64,000 nucleotides of DNA. Origin: Planctomycetota bacterium. Lineage in GTDB: Bacteria > Planctomycetota > Phycisphaerae > Phycisphaerales > SM1A02. Position 1 is the first letter of the stretch. The number at the start of each line of letters is the position of its first letter. The position numbers and the translations under genes were made by a program. Below the pieces are notes generated by a model, which made no database searches, was not told where the DNA came from, and worked only from the letters and a program-made list of their open reading frames with translations. Shown piece by piece: positions 1-8,218 of the stretch. The DNA lies in NCBI GenBank assembly GCA_021414025.1, contig JAIOPG010000008.1:1-64000 (forward strand), written 5' to 3'.

Positions 1-96
1 GAGAACGGTCTGGAAAATCTCAAGGCACGTTATTCGGCGACGGAGACTCTTTTCAATCGCACATCGATTGCTGAGGGCGACAGAACCCTCACCCTA

Positions 97-122
97 CCCT
101 CTCCCGGCGTACCGGGAGAGGG
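97..122. repeat. Perfect inverted repeat (REP-like hairpin) downstream of icd
   Basis: Two 11-base arms, CCCTCTCCCGG and CCGGGAGAGGG, flank a 4-base CGTA loop. The context is low-complexity (accctcaccctaccctctccc). There is no U-run on either strand, so it is not a classical intrinsic terminator. It lies 28 bases past the icd stop, where a 3'-end stabilising or REP-type element would sit. Bases 1-149 hold no other gene that I can support. Confidence 0.55.
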
Positions 123-149
123 ACAGAGGGACCATCGCGGCCGCGTTCG

Positions 150-1439
150 TTAGCCGAGATTCTTAATAATCTCATCCGCAAACTCGCTGCACTTGATCTT
201 CTTGGCCCCTTCCATCTGCCGGGCGAAATCGTACGTCACGGTCTTGTTGGCGATGGATTTCTCCAGCCCCTTGATGATCGCGTCGGCCGCTTCCTGCCAG
301 CCCATGTGCTCGAGCATCATTACGCCGGAGAGAATGACGCTGCCGGGGTTGACCACGTCCTGGTCGGCATACTTAGGCGCCGTGCCGTGGGTCGCTTCGA
401 AGATGGCGTGGCCGGTGATGTAGTTGATGTTCGCGCCCGGGGCGATGCCGATCCCGCCGACCTGCGCGGCCAGCGCGTCGGAAAGGTAATCGCCGTTCAA
501 ATTGAGCGTCGCGATGACGTCAAAATCTTCCGGCCGAGTGAGCACCTGCTGCAGCGTGATGTCGGCGATGGCGTCCTTGATGACAATGCCCGCGCCCGGC
601 TTGCCTTCCGGGATTTTGCACCACGGGCCGCCGTCGATTTCAACCGCGCCGAACTGGCTCTTGGCCAGGTCGTAGCCCCAGTCGCGGAAGCCACCTTCGG
701 TGAACTTCATGATGTTGCCCTTGTGGACGAGCGTGACTGACTTGCGCTTGAACTTGATCGCGTATTCGATCGCCGATCGCACCAGTCGCTGCGTGCCGAT
801 CCTGCTCACCGGCTTAATGCCGAGGCCCACTTCGACCTTCGAAGCGTCGGCAAGTCCTGCGGACTTGGCGAACGCGCCGGTGGCATCGCTCGTGCCGAAG
901 CGGATTTTCTTAAAATCCTTCGGGAATTCCTTGGCGATGAAGTCGAGCAGCTTCTGCGACTCCGGCGAGCCGGCCGCGTATTCAATGCCGGCGTAAATGT
1001 CTTCGGTGTTCTCGCGGAAGATCGTCATCGCGACTTTTTCCGGGTGCTTCACCGGGCTCGGCACGCCGGTGAAATATTGCACCGGCCGCAGGCAGACGTA
1101 TAAATCCAGCATCTGCCGCAGCGCCACGTTGAGCGAGCGAATCCCGCCGCCGACCGGCGTGGTGAGCGGGCCTTTAATGCCGACAAGGTAATGTTTGAAC
1201 GCCTCGACCGTTTCATCCGGCAGCCAGTTCTTGGTCTGATCGAACGCCTTCTGCCCGGCCAGCACTTCCTTCCACTTGATCTGCTTCTTCCCGCCGTAGA
1301 CTTTTTTCACGGCCGCATCGAACACGCGGACACTGGCGCGCCAGATATCCCGGCCGGTGCCGTCGCCTTCGATGAAGGGGATCATGGGCTGGTCGGGAAC
1401 TTGAAGTCCGCCTGCGGTCATTTGAATCTTGCTTGCCAT
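150..1439 (-). CDS. icd: Isocitrate dehydrogenase (NADP-type)
   Basis: A 429-residue TCA-cycle enzyme that oxidatively decarboxylates isocitrate to 2-oxoglutarate. The N-terminal IEGDGTG motif, the substrate loop GGGIRSLN with the regulatory serine, and the HGTAPKYA segment typical of NADP-dependent bacterial Icd are all visible. The C-terminus ([14 protein letters not shown]) also matches the family. The start is fixed by the ATG at 1439 preceded by AAAGGAG; a much longer open frame upstream is only the antisense-like frame of the neighbouring lipoprotein gene. It is the last gene of the nusA operon direction, 55 bases after the preceding stop. That gap contains a small GCCC-GAC-GGGC hairpin followed by a T-run, so icd may be partly uncoupled from the operon. 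Confidence 0.96.
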   Translation of the reverse strand: MASKIQMTAGGLQVPDQPMIPFIEGDGTGRDIWRASVRVFDAAVKKVYGGKKQIKWKEVLAGQKAFDQTKNWLPDETVEAFKHYLVGIKGPLTTPVGGGIRSLNVALRQMLDLYVCLRPVQYFTGVPSPVKHPEKVAMTIFRENTEDIYAGIEYAAGSPESQKLLDFIAKEFPKDFKKIRFGTSDATGAFAKSAGLADASKVEVGLGIKPVSRIGTQRLVRSAIEYAIKFKRKSVTLVHKGNIMKFTEGGFRDWGYDLAKSQFGAVEIDGGPWCKIPEGKPGAGIVIKDAIADITLQQVLTRPEDFDVIATLNLNGDYLSDALAAQVGGIGIAPGANINYITGHAIFEATHGTAPKYADQDVVNPGSVILSGVMMLEHMGWQEAADAIIKGLEKSIANKTVTYDFARQMEGAKKIKCSEFADEIIKNLG

Positions 1440-1494
1440 GGGTTGCTCCTTTGAAAAAATGGTGCCCGTCGGGCTCCTCAAACTAACCGAAAAT

Positions 1495-2886
1495 TCAGGG
1501 ATCCGGCGGCGGCTCGAAGGGCGGCGGCGTGGAGGGATCCGGCGCGGGAGCGGGCACATCGATGGGCTCCGGATCGGAATTTGGCGTCGGATCCGGGGAA
1601 GGCATGGGCTCCGTTGGATGGGAGGGAGCCGGTGTGGGCATGGGCTCCGCGGCAGGCGCGGGGGCCGGCGTCGGCTCGGGAATGGGCGCGGGATTGGCAG
1701 CGGGCTCGGGAACCGGCGCCGGCGCAGGTTGCGGCGCGGGTTCGGGTGCGGGATTCGAAGCGGGTTCAGGTGACGGATTCGAAGCGGGTTCAGGTGACGG
1801 ATTCGGCGCCGGTTCCGTTGTCGGCTGCGTCGCAGGCTCCGGTGCGGGTTCAGGTGCGGGAGTCGGCGCGGGTTCGGTGGCCGGCTGCGATTGTGGTTCC
1901 GTTGCGGGCGGCGTCGCGGGCTCGGCGGCGGGAGCGGGATCCGTTGCAGGCTGCACAGTGGTATCGGGTGCGGGTTCCGAGGCGGGCTCGGGTGAGGGCT
2001 CCTTTGTCGTTGCGGGCTCCATCGCCGGATCGGGCGTTGGTTGAGGCGCCGGCTCCGTGGCCGGCGGCGTCTCGGGCTTGGCTTTCGGAGCAGGCTCGCC
2101 GCTCCAGGGCAACACGGGCTTCGACGCCTGCGACGGCATCGGCACCTCTTCGGGTTGCGGCGATGCTTCCTCGCTTGGCGCCGCAGCCGGCTCCGCGATT
2201 TTTTCTGGCGCGGGCTCCGCGCTCTTGGCGATCGCAGGCTGCACCGTGGGTGCCGGCGGCGCCGCGACCGCAGGCTCGGCGATGTTCGAACTCTTGGCCG
2301 CCGTCGTCGGCTCCACATTGCGCGGCGCGGAAATTTCCGCCGGTGCCCGCCCGTCGATCTCCGACGTCGAAACCACAGGCAGCGGCTTGGATCGATCGGG
2401 CAGCGTGCTCGACTCCCCTCCGCCCGAGTAGGCCAGGATCTTGGCCTTGGTTTCCAGCGGCATCCCGGAAAGTCGCCGCTCCACTTCGTTGAGGAAGTGT
2501 TCCGCCTGCAGCCAGAAATGCGCCGGCACGGTGATCGTGCTCGTGGAGAACTCAACCGCCGGCGGATCGCCGTCGGTGACCTGCGCGGAGAATCGCCACT
2601 CGGTCTCCTCGCGGCGCACACCCGAGCCGGGAACCATCACGTCGCGGCGCAGGTCGCGCAGAATCTCGATGCGGCTTTCGGCGTCGTCGCGCCAGACCTG
2701 GTTCTCCACCACCACCCAGTCGGCGTAGCGCGGGTCCTCGGCGGACTGCACCATGGCCTTCCAGACTTGGTCGCGCGAGTGCCCGGGAAATTCGCGGTCC
2801 TTGGTGCCGCAGGCGCCCAGCAAGAGCGGCAGCAGCAGGAGCGGCAACGCTCTCCACCGCGCGGCGCTGCGGACGAAGTCAATCAC
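1495..2886 (-). CDS. Pro/Ala/Glu-rich lipoprotein
   Basis: A 463-residue predicted lipoprotein. The N-terminal hydrophobic stretch ends in the lipobox LLGAC (lipidated Cys about residue 26). A folded region follows to about residue 165 ([13 protein letters not shown]..., W-rich). The last roughly 190 residues are an almost uninterrupted Pro-Ala-Glu-Pro repeat of the kind that spans peptidoglycan or periplasm. I chose the GTG at 2886 because it places the signal peptide at the N-terminus and overlaps the yebC stop by 8 bases (GTGATTGA), as in a coupled operon; the longer frame up to 2973 lies inside yebC. Function unknown. The repeat region has extreme compositional bias and is prone to replication slippage. 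Confidence 0.75.
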   Translation of the reverse strand: MIDFVRSAARWRALPLLLLPLLLGACGTKDREFPGHSRDQVWKAMVQSAEDPRYADWVVVENQVWRDDAESRIEILRDLRRDVMVPGSGVRREETEWRFSAQVTDGDPPAVEFSTSTITVPAHFWLQAEHFLNEVERRLSGMPLETKAKILAYSGGGESSTLPDRSKPLPVVSTSEIDGRAPAEISAPRNVEPTTAAKSSNIAEPAVAAPPAPTVQPAIAKSAEPAPEKIAEPAAAPSEEASPQPEEVPMPSQASKPVLPWSGEPAPKAKPETPPATEPAPQPTPDPAMEPATTKEPSPEPASEPAPDTTVQPATDPAPAAEPATPPATEPQSQPATEPAPTPAPEPAPEPATQPTTEPAPNPSPEPASNPSPEPASNPAPEPAPQPAPAPVPEPAANPAPIPEPTPAPAPAAEPMPTPAPSHPTEPMPSPDPTPNSDPEPIDVPAPAPDPSTPPPFEPPPDP

Positions 2887-3601
2887 GCGACAGGTTGGTG
2901 TGGACGCGCTGCACGTCGTCGTGATCCTCGAGAGCCTCGACCAATTTTTCAACTGTTTGAAGTGTTGGGGCATCGACGGAAACCGTATTCAGTGGAACAT
3001 ATTCGATTTGCGCGCTTTCCACAGCGATCCCCGCGGCCTCGACCGCCTCGCGCACGGCGCCGAAGCTGGCCGGCTCGGTCGTCACCTGCCAGCCCTCCTC
3101 CTCGCCGGCGACATCGTCGGCGCCCGCGGCCAGGGCGATCTCCAGCAGCGCGTCCTCGCCGGCGGCCTCCTTCGAAATCAGCAGGATTCCCTGCTGGACA
3201 AAGCCGAACATCACGCTGTTGGGCACGCCGATCTTGCCGCCGTTCTTGTCGAAGAGGGTCTTGATCTCGGGAGCGGTGCGGTTGGCGTTGGCCACCAGCG
3301 CCTCGACCACGATGGCGACGCCACCGGGGCCGAATCCCTCGTACCGGGTGGGCTCGAAGCGCTCGCTGTCCGCCCCCCCCGCGCCCTTCTTGACGGCCCG
3401 CTCGATGGTGTCGCGCGGCATGTTGCCGGCCTTCGCATCCAGGATGGCCAGGCGAAGCGCCGAATTGAACTTGGGGTCGGCTCCGCCCGCCCGCGCCGCC
3501 ACCGTCACCGCCCGGCCGAGCTTGCTCCAGATCTTGCCGCGCTTGGCGTCCACGGCCGCCTTGCGATGCTTGATGTTTTTCCACGCGCTGTGGCCGGCCA
3601 T
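2879..3601 (-). CDS. yebC: YebC/TACO1 family translation/transcription regulator
   Basis: A 240-residue full-length YebC/PmpR-type protein. It opens with the diagnostic MAGHSAWKNIKHRK and contains GGxDPKFNxxLRxAI-like, NMPRDTIERA and YEGFGPGGVAIVVE motifs. Family members act on the ribosome at proline-rich stretches or as DNA-binding regulators. The ATG at 3601 overlaps the preceding TPR gene stop (TGATG). Co-transcription with infB, rbfA and nusA fits a role in translation. It is immediately followed by a gene encoding an extreme proline-rich protein, which is the class of sequence YebC proteins have been linked to; that link is inference. Confidence 0.95.
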   Translation of the reverse strand: MAGHSAWKNIKHRKAAVDAKRGKIWSKLGRAVTVAARAGGADPKFNSALRLAILDAKAGNMPRDTIERAVKKGAGGADSERFEPTRYEGFGPGGVAIVVEALVANANRTAPEIKTLFDKNGGKIGVPNSVMFGFVQQGILLISKEAAGEDALLEIALAAGADDVAGEEEGWQVTTEPASFGAVREAVEAAGIAVESAQIEYVPLNTVSVDAPTLQTVEKLVEALEDHDDVQRVHTNLSRD

Positions 3602-6600
3602 CACTTGGCTCCTTCGGGCGCCGGTGCGGGGGGCACCGCGGGACGTGCCGCTGGCGCAGGGGCGAGATCCATCGGGGCCAGCTCGGGCATGCGATCCTCG
3701 GCGACGGCCTTCAATTTCCCTTTCGCGCGCTCGATGGCGGCGCCATCGTTGCGGTCGTAGAACTTCTCCGCGTCCAGCGCGCGGATGCCCCGCTCCTTCT
3801 GCTGGAGCAGCTGGAATGCGTTGACCACATTGGCACGCGAGGATTTGCCGGACGCCTGCTCGGCGATCAATCGCCACAATTTTTGCGCCTCCTCGGTTCT
3901 GCCCGAGCGGAAGAGCGCATCGGCGAAGTGGTCCATGGATTCGGGCGAGGCCCGCTCCCGGGCGAGCTCGAGCGAGCGGCGCAGCAGCGACACGCCGCCC
4001 GGCTCGCCGGACTCATCCTCAAGGCGCCCCTGCCGGTAGGCGAGCCATCCCGCGGTATCCAACGTGCTCGCGTCGGTCGGCGAAGCGGCGAGCGCCCGCT
4101 TCACCAGATCCAGCGTCGTGGAATCGATCAGACCTCGCTCCATGCGCAGCCACGCCAGGTTGTTCATCGCAGCCACCAGATCCGGCGACAATTCGAGGGC
4201 GGCTCGAAAGCATTCCTCCGCCGCGGCGGGCTGGCTCGCCAGAAGGAAGGCGTTGCCCAGCTCGGCGAGATCCTCGGCCTCGGTGGTGGAGGCCGGATCC
4301 TTGAATCGGAATTCGTGCTTTGTCCGCTCCTCCATCAGCCGGGCGCGGGCCCGACCTGCGTCCGCGGCAGCGAGCAGGGTCGCCAGCTCGGCGCGAAAGA
4401 GTTGCGAGCGATTTTTCCCCTGGCTCACGCGAACCGCCTCGCGGAGCAGGCATTCGGCCCGGTCCAGTTGCCGCTCGTCGACCAGCAGCTGAGCGGCCTC
4501 GATCACGCCGGCAACCTCCCACGCGCGGGCGGATTTTGCGGCCAGGGCGCAGGCCTCGGCGGAGCTTCCCTCCAGCATGACGCAGGCGAGAAAGAGCGGC
4601 GATCCCGAGGGATCTTCGAGCAGCGGCCGGGCGAGGGCGGCGATAAGTGCCGGCCGGTCGGCGACGTCGGGCGGCAGCTGTCGCGCCAGCGTCACGGCGG
4701 CCTGCCGCTGCACTTTTGAAAGCCGGCCGCCGCGGACCAACCCGCGGATTTCCTCGGCCGCCGAATCAGGCTCGCCCGAGAGCGCAAATTCGATCCGCTC
4801 CAGCTGCGACCGTCCGGCGGCCTTGCGCATGAACTCCGGGGCTCGTGACATCGCCCCCCACGCCTGCGATTTCTGCCCCGCGGCGGCGTGGCTGCGCACG
4901 CAGGCGCGGACGAAGGCGTCCGAGTCGGGATCGGCTGCGGACGCCTCGGTCAACAGGTCGATTGCCTCCAGCAGGCGCCCCTGCCGCGCCTTGGTCGAAA
5001 GGGCAGCCTCGCCCAGCTCTGCCGCCGCCGGATGCAGCACCTGCAGCGCGTCGAGGAATTTTTCCGTCTCGGGAAGGCGACCGGCATCCGCCGCTGCCGC
5101 CGTCAGCGCCTGCCCCACCGCGAGGTCCAGCGGATCCTCCATGAAGAGCAATCGCAAGGGCTCCAGGGCGGCCTCAGACTGACCCCGGCGCTGCTGCATG
5201 AGCGCCCTTTCGCGCCGGCTTTCGCGCTGCACCTGGGGAAATTTCGAGGTGGAAACGGTTTCCATGGCGTCGTCGTCGGGCGCCAGGCCGCGCTCGGGGG
5301 CCGCGATCTCCAGATATTTCCGCGCCGCCAGGCGATCGCCTGGCGCGGCGGTCATGGCCCGCTCGAGCGAGCCGCGGGCCTCGAGGGCGGACTCCTTGCG
5401 CTTCTCAAAGGTCCGCTCGGGGGATGGATCCAGCGTCAGCGCCGCGTCGATCGCCGCCCGCGCAACCCAAGCGTCGGCGCAGTTCTTGTCCAGCTCGATC
5501 GCGTGCTCCGCGTGACGGATGGCCGGGTCGATCTCCCCGCACTCAAGGAAGGCGTGGGAGAGCGCCGCGGACTCGGCGCAGGACGCGACGTCGCACTTCG
5601 AGGCGATCCGCTCGATCTTCTCGAGGTCCTGCTCGGTCGCGAGTGCCCGAAGCGCCGCGACGCGCGACGCGCTTCCCAGCGCGCCGGGCTCCGCGATGAA
5701 GGGCTCGATCGTGCGCAGCGCCAGCAGCGAGTCGAATCCCGCGAGGTCGACGTAGGCGGTCAGCAGCGCGCGGGTTCCCTCGCTCGCCGGGGCCTCGCGC
5801 AGCGCGCCGCGCAACTGGCGGGCGGAGATGGGCAGCGTGCGCAGCGCAAGCGCCCAGCGCCGTGCCGATTCCGGGTCCGTCTCCGCCGACGCGACCGCCC
5901 TGTGCACCACGGCTGCGACACCCTGTCGTGAGGCCAGAAATCCCGCGGCTTCCTGCAGCGCGATGGAGTCCTCGAGCACCCGGGGGGCTGACTCGAAGAG
6001 CATTTCCGCGGCATCCTCGTCTCCGGAGGCGAGCAGGCAGCGCGCCGCGATCTCGTCGTGCTTCGACGCCGCCGAACGCAGAAACTCTTGCAGGGGCTGG
6101 GCCCATCCATTCTGTGCCAGCCATGCGACTGCTGAGGGCGCCCCCGCCCGTCCCGGCCGGTCCGCTGGCTCCAGCGCGTCAAGGACTGCCTGCCGCGCCG
6201 CCGCGGTGCGCCCGGAGCAGGCCAGCGCCCAGACCAGCGGAGGCAGGCTCGTCGCGTCCGCGGCATCGGACTGCGCCAGCGCCGCGGAGAAGGAATTGGC
6301 AGCGGCTTCCCATCGCCCGGCGCTGGCCTCGAACTCCCCCGCGAAGCGGAGGAATTCCCGGCTCTGGCGACGCAGCGGCCGCTCCGTCGCGCCGATCTCC
6401 GCGATGGAGGCCTGCTCCAACGCGGCGGCCTCATGGAAGCACTCCGACGCCGCCAGCGGATAGCCGAGTTCGCCCAGCGCCAGCCCCAGCCCGGCCGAGG
6501 CGGCGATCCGCAATTTTTGATGGCCCGCCTTCGACGGCTCCGCGGCGAGCAGCCGGCGCCCCAGCAGCAGGCGCTCGGCGGCCGGAAGGAATTTTTTCGC

Positions 6601-7113
6601 CGCCAGAAAGTCCAGGCCGCTGGCCGCGGCCGCCTCGGCATCGTTCGGGGAAAGCGAAAGCAACTGATTCCAGGCGCTCAGCGCCGTGTCGCGCCGACCC
6701 GCTCCCTCAAAGAGCCGGGCCATTTCCCGCCAGGCGAGCGTATTTTGCGGATCGCTGCGGACTTGAGCCAGCAGCTGCTGCATCGCCTGGTCCAGTTCGC
6801 GCTGGCGGACATGGGTCCGGATCTTCGCCAGCCACTGCGGCTCCGCTTCTTCCTCAGCCGCCGGAGCGCCTTCGCCGGGGCGCGCGGGCGCCAGGATGCT
6901 TTCAGCCGCGGCCAGGGGCATCGTCGCCGTCGCGGGATCCTTCGCCGACTTGACCGACATGAACGTGGGAGGCGCCAGCGCTTGCGCCGGGCCGGCCTTC
7001 TCCTGCACTGCCTGCTGCCGGATTGCCTGGTCCGGAGTCGATCCCGCCGTCGCGCAGCCGGCGCCCAGCGCCAGAAAAATCACGGCCGCGATCGATCGCA
7101 CCATGGGAGGCAT
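3601..7113 (-). CDS. Large TPR-repeat lipoprotein
   Basis: About 1170 residues with a signal peptide ending in a lipobox-like LGAGC (Cys about residue 20 from the 7113 start). Many degenerate tetratricopeptide repeats run along the length, recognisable as A/L/W patterns such as NTLAWREMARLFEGAGRRDTALSAW and the C-terminal block ASTLDTAGWLAYRQGR. The tail is Pro/Ala-rich. Two starts are possible, 7113 (overlapping the upstream stop as TGATG) and 7104; I prefer 7113 for the coupling. It probably scaffolds a periplasmic or outer-membrane assembly. It is unusual to find such a gene between rbfA and yebC. No specific function can be assigned. Confidence 0.8.
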   Translation of the reverse strand: MPPMVRSIAAVIFLALGAGCATAGSTPDQAIRQQAVQEKAGPAQALAPPTFMSVKSAKDPATATMPLAAAESILAPARPGEGAPAAEEEAEPQWLAKIRTHVRQRELDQAMQQLLAQVRSDPQNTLAWREMARLFEGAGRRDTALSAWNQLLSLSPNDAEAAAASGLDFLAAKKFLPAAERLLLGRRLLAAEPSKAGHQKLRIAASAGLGLALGELGYPLAASECFHEAAALEQASIAEIGATERPLRRQSREFLRFAGEFEASAGRWEAAANSFSAALAQSDAADATSLPPLVWALACSGRTAAARQAVLDALEPADRPGRAGAPSAVAWLAQNGWAQPLQEFLRSAASKHDEIAARCLLASGDEDAAEMLFESAPRVLEDSIALQEAAGFLASRQGVAAVVHRAVASAETDPESARRWALALRTLPISARQLRGALREAPASEGTRALLTAYVDLAGFDSLLALRTIEPFIAEPGALGSASRVAALRALATEQDLEKIERIASKCDVASCAESAALSHAFLECGEIDPAIRHAEHAIELDKNCADAWVARAAIDAALTLDPSPERTFEKRKESALEARGSLERAMTAAPGDRLAARKYLEIAAPERGLAPDDDAMETVSTSKFPQVQRESRRERALMQQRRGQSEAALEPLRLLFMEDPLDLAVGQALTAAAADAGRLPETEKFLDALQVLHPAAAELGEAALSTKARQGRLLEAIDLLTEASAADPDSDAFVRACVRSHAAAGQKSQAWGAMSRAPEFMRKAAGRSQLERIEFALSGEPDSAAEEIRGLVRGGRLSKVQRQAAVTLARQLPPDVADRPALIAALARPLLEDPSGSPLFLACVMLEGSSAEACALAAKSARAWEVAGVIEAAQLLVDERQLDRAECLLREAVRVSQGKNRSQLFRAELATLLAAADAGRARARLMEERTKHEFRFKDPASTTEAEDLAELGNAFLLASQPAAAEECFRAALELSPDLVAAMNNLAWLRMERGLIDSTTLDLVKRALAASPTDASTLDTAGWLAYRQGRLEDESGEPGGVSLLRRSLELARERASPESMDHFADALFRSGRTEEAQKLWRLIAEQASGKSSRANVVNAFQLLQQKERGIRALDAEKFYDRNDGAAIERAKGKLKAVAEDRMPELAPMDLAPAPAARPAVPPAPAPEGAK

Positions 7114-7793
7114 CACTTCCGCGAAATGCGCTTCGTCCCGGCCGCCGCCGGCCGCCGCGCCGCGCGGCCCACCCGGGCGGGCCGTCCCGAGACCAGATAG
7201 CGGTCGACCGCCTTGCGGATGGCGACGTGGGTCGACACCGCGTCCTCGGCCCGCACGTGGCGCAGCATGAGTTGCGAGATGTCCGCCGCCGATCCCGCCG
7301 CGGTCAAAATGTCCGACTCCACCAGCAGGCGGATGGAGGTGCGGTCCATCGGCACCGCGTGGATGTTCAGCCCGAGCAGGCAAACCCGCGCCGCCACAAA
7401 GGGCGAGATGCCGTCAAGGCTCTCGATGTAGCTCTTGGCGTCGCGCTTGGGGATGGCGGTGAGGTGCTCCAGGCTCACCTTGTGCTGCCGCTTGAAGATG
7501 TCGTTGAGGGAGCGGCGCATCAGCACGCAGCGATCGTGGGCCTCGGGGTAGCGCACGCCGATGGTCTCGACCATCTCCTTTACCAGCGAGACGCGCAGGT
7601 CGTTGAAGTCGACCATGTCGTGCTGGATGCGCGACAGGGCGTGGGCGGTCTGGTCGCGCGAGGCGTCCATCAGCAGGAAGCTCTCGATCAGCAGTTCGAT
7701 CAGGTCGGTCGAGGGGACCGGGTCCTTCTCCGCGTTGGTGCGGACAAACTGGGCGAACTTGGTGGTGTAGAGCTCTGGCTTCGCGGTCGTCAT
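7113..7793 (-). CDS. HhH-GPD-like protein (endonuclease III fold) without catalytic lysine
   Basis: A 226-residue protein that resembles the endonuclease III/HhH-GPD fold. Its helix-hairpin-helix LDGISPFVAARV (about residues 126-137) aligns with LPGVGRKTANVV, and D150 (VPMDRT) aligns with the family's essential aspartate in VDTH. The catalytic lysine of the GVGRKTA loop is replaced by Phe132, and the C-terminal [4Fe-4S] cysteines are absent. Glycosylase/lyase activity is therefore doubtful, and a nucleic-acid-binding role is more likely. The tail is basic (PARVGRAARRPAAAGTKRISRK). Its ATG overlaps the rbfA stop (ATGA) inside the nusA operon, suggesting a role near translation or ribosome assembly (inference). 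Confidence 0.7.
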   Translation of the reverse strand: MTTAKPELYTTKFAQFVRTNAEKDPVPSTDLIELLIESFLLMDASRDQTAHALSRIQHDMVDFNDLRVSLVKEMVETIGVRYPEAHDRCVLMRRSLNDIFKRQHKVSLEHLTAIPKRDAKSYIESLDGISPFVAARVCLLGLNIHAVPMDRTSIRLLVESDILTAAGSAADISQLMLRHVRAEDAVSTHVAIRKAVDRYLVSGRPARVGRAARRPAAAGTKRISRK

Positions 7794-8218
7794 GGTTCCT
7801 CTGCTCGGTCATGGGGTGCGGAATCGTTCACTTCGGTTTGTCCGTTGGACGGCTTGGCGGCCTGCATGGCGGCGTCCAGGGCCGCCTGCCGCTTCAGCGA
7901 ATCATCCAGCTCGAACTCCAGCCGCGGCATGCGGCGGATCTCGATCTTCTTGTACATGCCTTCCTTCAGGCGGCCGGCGGCATGCCGCAGCGCCGCGATC
8001 GCCAGCAGGCCGCGCTCCCCCGGCAGCACCGAGACCTTGAAGCGCACCGTCGAGCGGTCGGGGGCGACGGCGGCGTCGAGCACGCTGATCATGCAGCCCT
8101 CGACGCGCGGATCCGACAACCCATCCTCGGTGATGGCCGACTGCAGGGCGCGGCGGAGTGACGAGGCCAGCCGCCCCGCGCCGCGCTCATCCGAAGGCTC
8201 GTGGGCGTGGCGGTTCAT
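7790..8218 (-). CDS. rbfA: Ribosome-binding factor A
   Basis: A 142-residue KH-type 30S maturation factor. The core reads RLASSLRRALQ...DPRVEGCMISV...DRSTVRFKVSV...LKEGMYKKIEIRRMPRLEFELDDS, the usual RbfA pattern ending in RxxPxLxFxxDxS. The start ATG at 8218 overlaps the infB stop by 4 bases (ATGA). Its place directly after infB is the classical bacterial order nusA-infB-rbfA. The C-terminal extension (about 30 residues, acidic/polar) is not conserved. It acts in the cytoplasm on the 5' region of 16S rRNA. Confidence 0.93.
   Translation of the reverse strand: MNRHAHEPSDERGAGRLASSLRRALQSAITEDGLSDPRVEGCMISVLDAAVAPDRSTVRFKVSVLPGERGLLAIAALRHAAGRLKEGMYKKIEIRRMPRLEFELDDSLKRQAALDAAMQAAKPSNGQTEVNDSAPHDRAEEP

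Noticed and set aside
1740-1815. Short direct repeats resembling a CRISPR array
   Set aside because: These are codon-level repeats of the Pro-Glu-Pro-Ala tract inside a gene; there are no unique spacers or cas genes.
1440-2621. N-terminal extension of icd giving an 823-residue frame rich in Arg/Pro
   Set aside because: It is an out-of-frame reading of the proline-rich lipoprotein gene; a strong Shine-Dalgarno site and the family start place icd at 1439.
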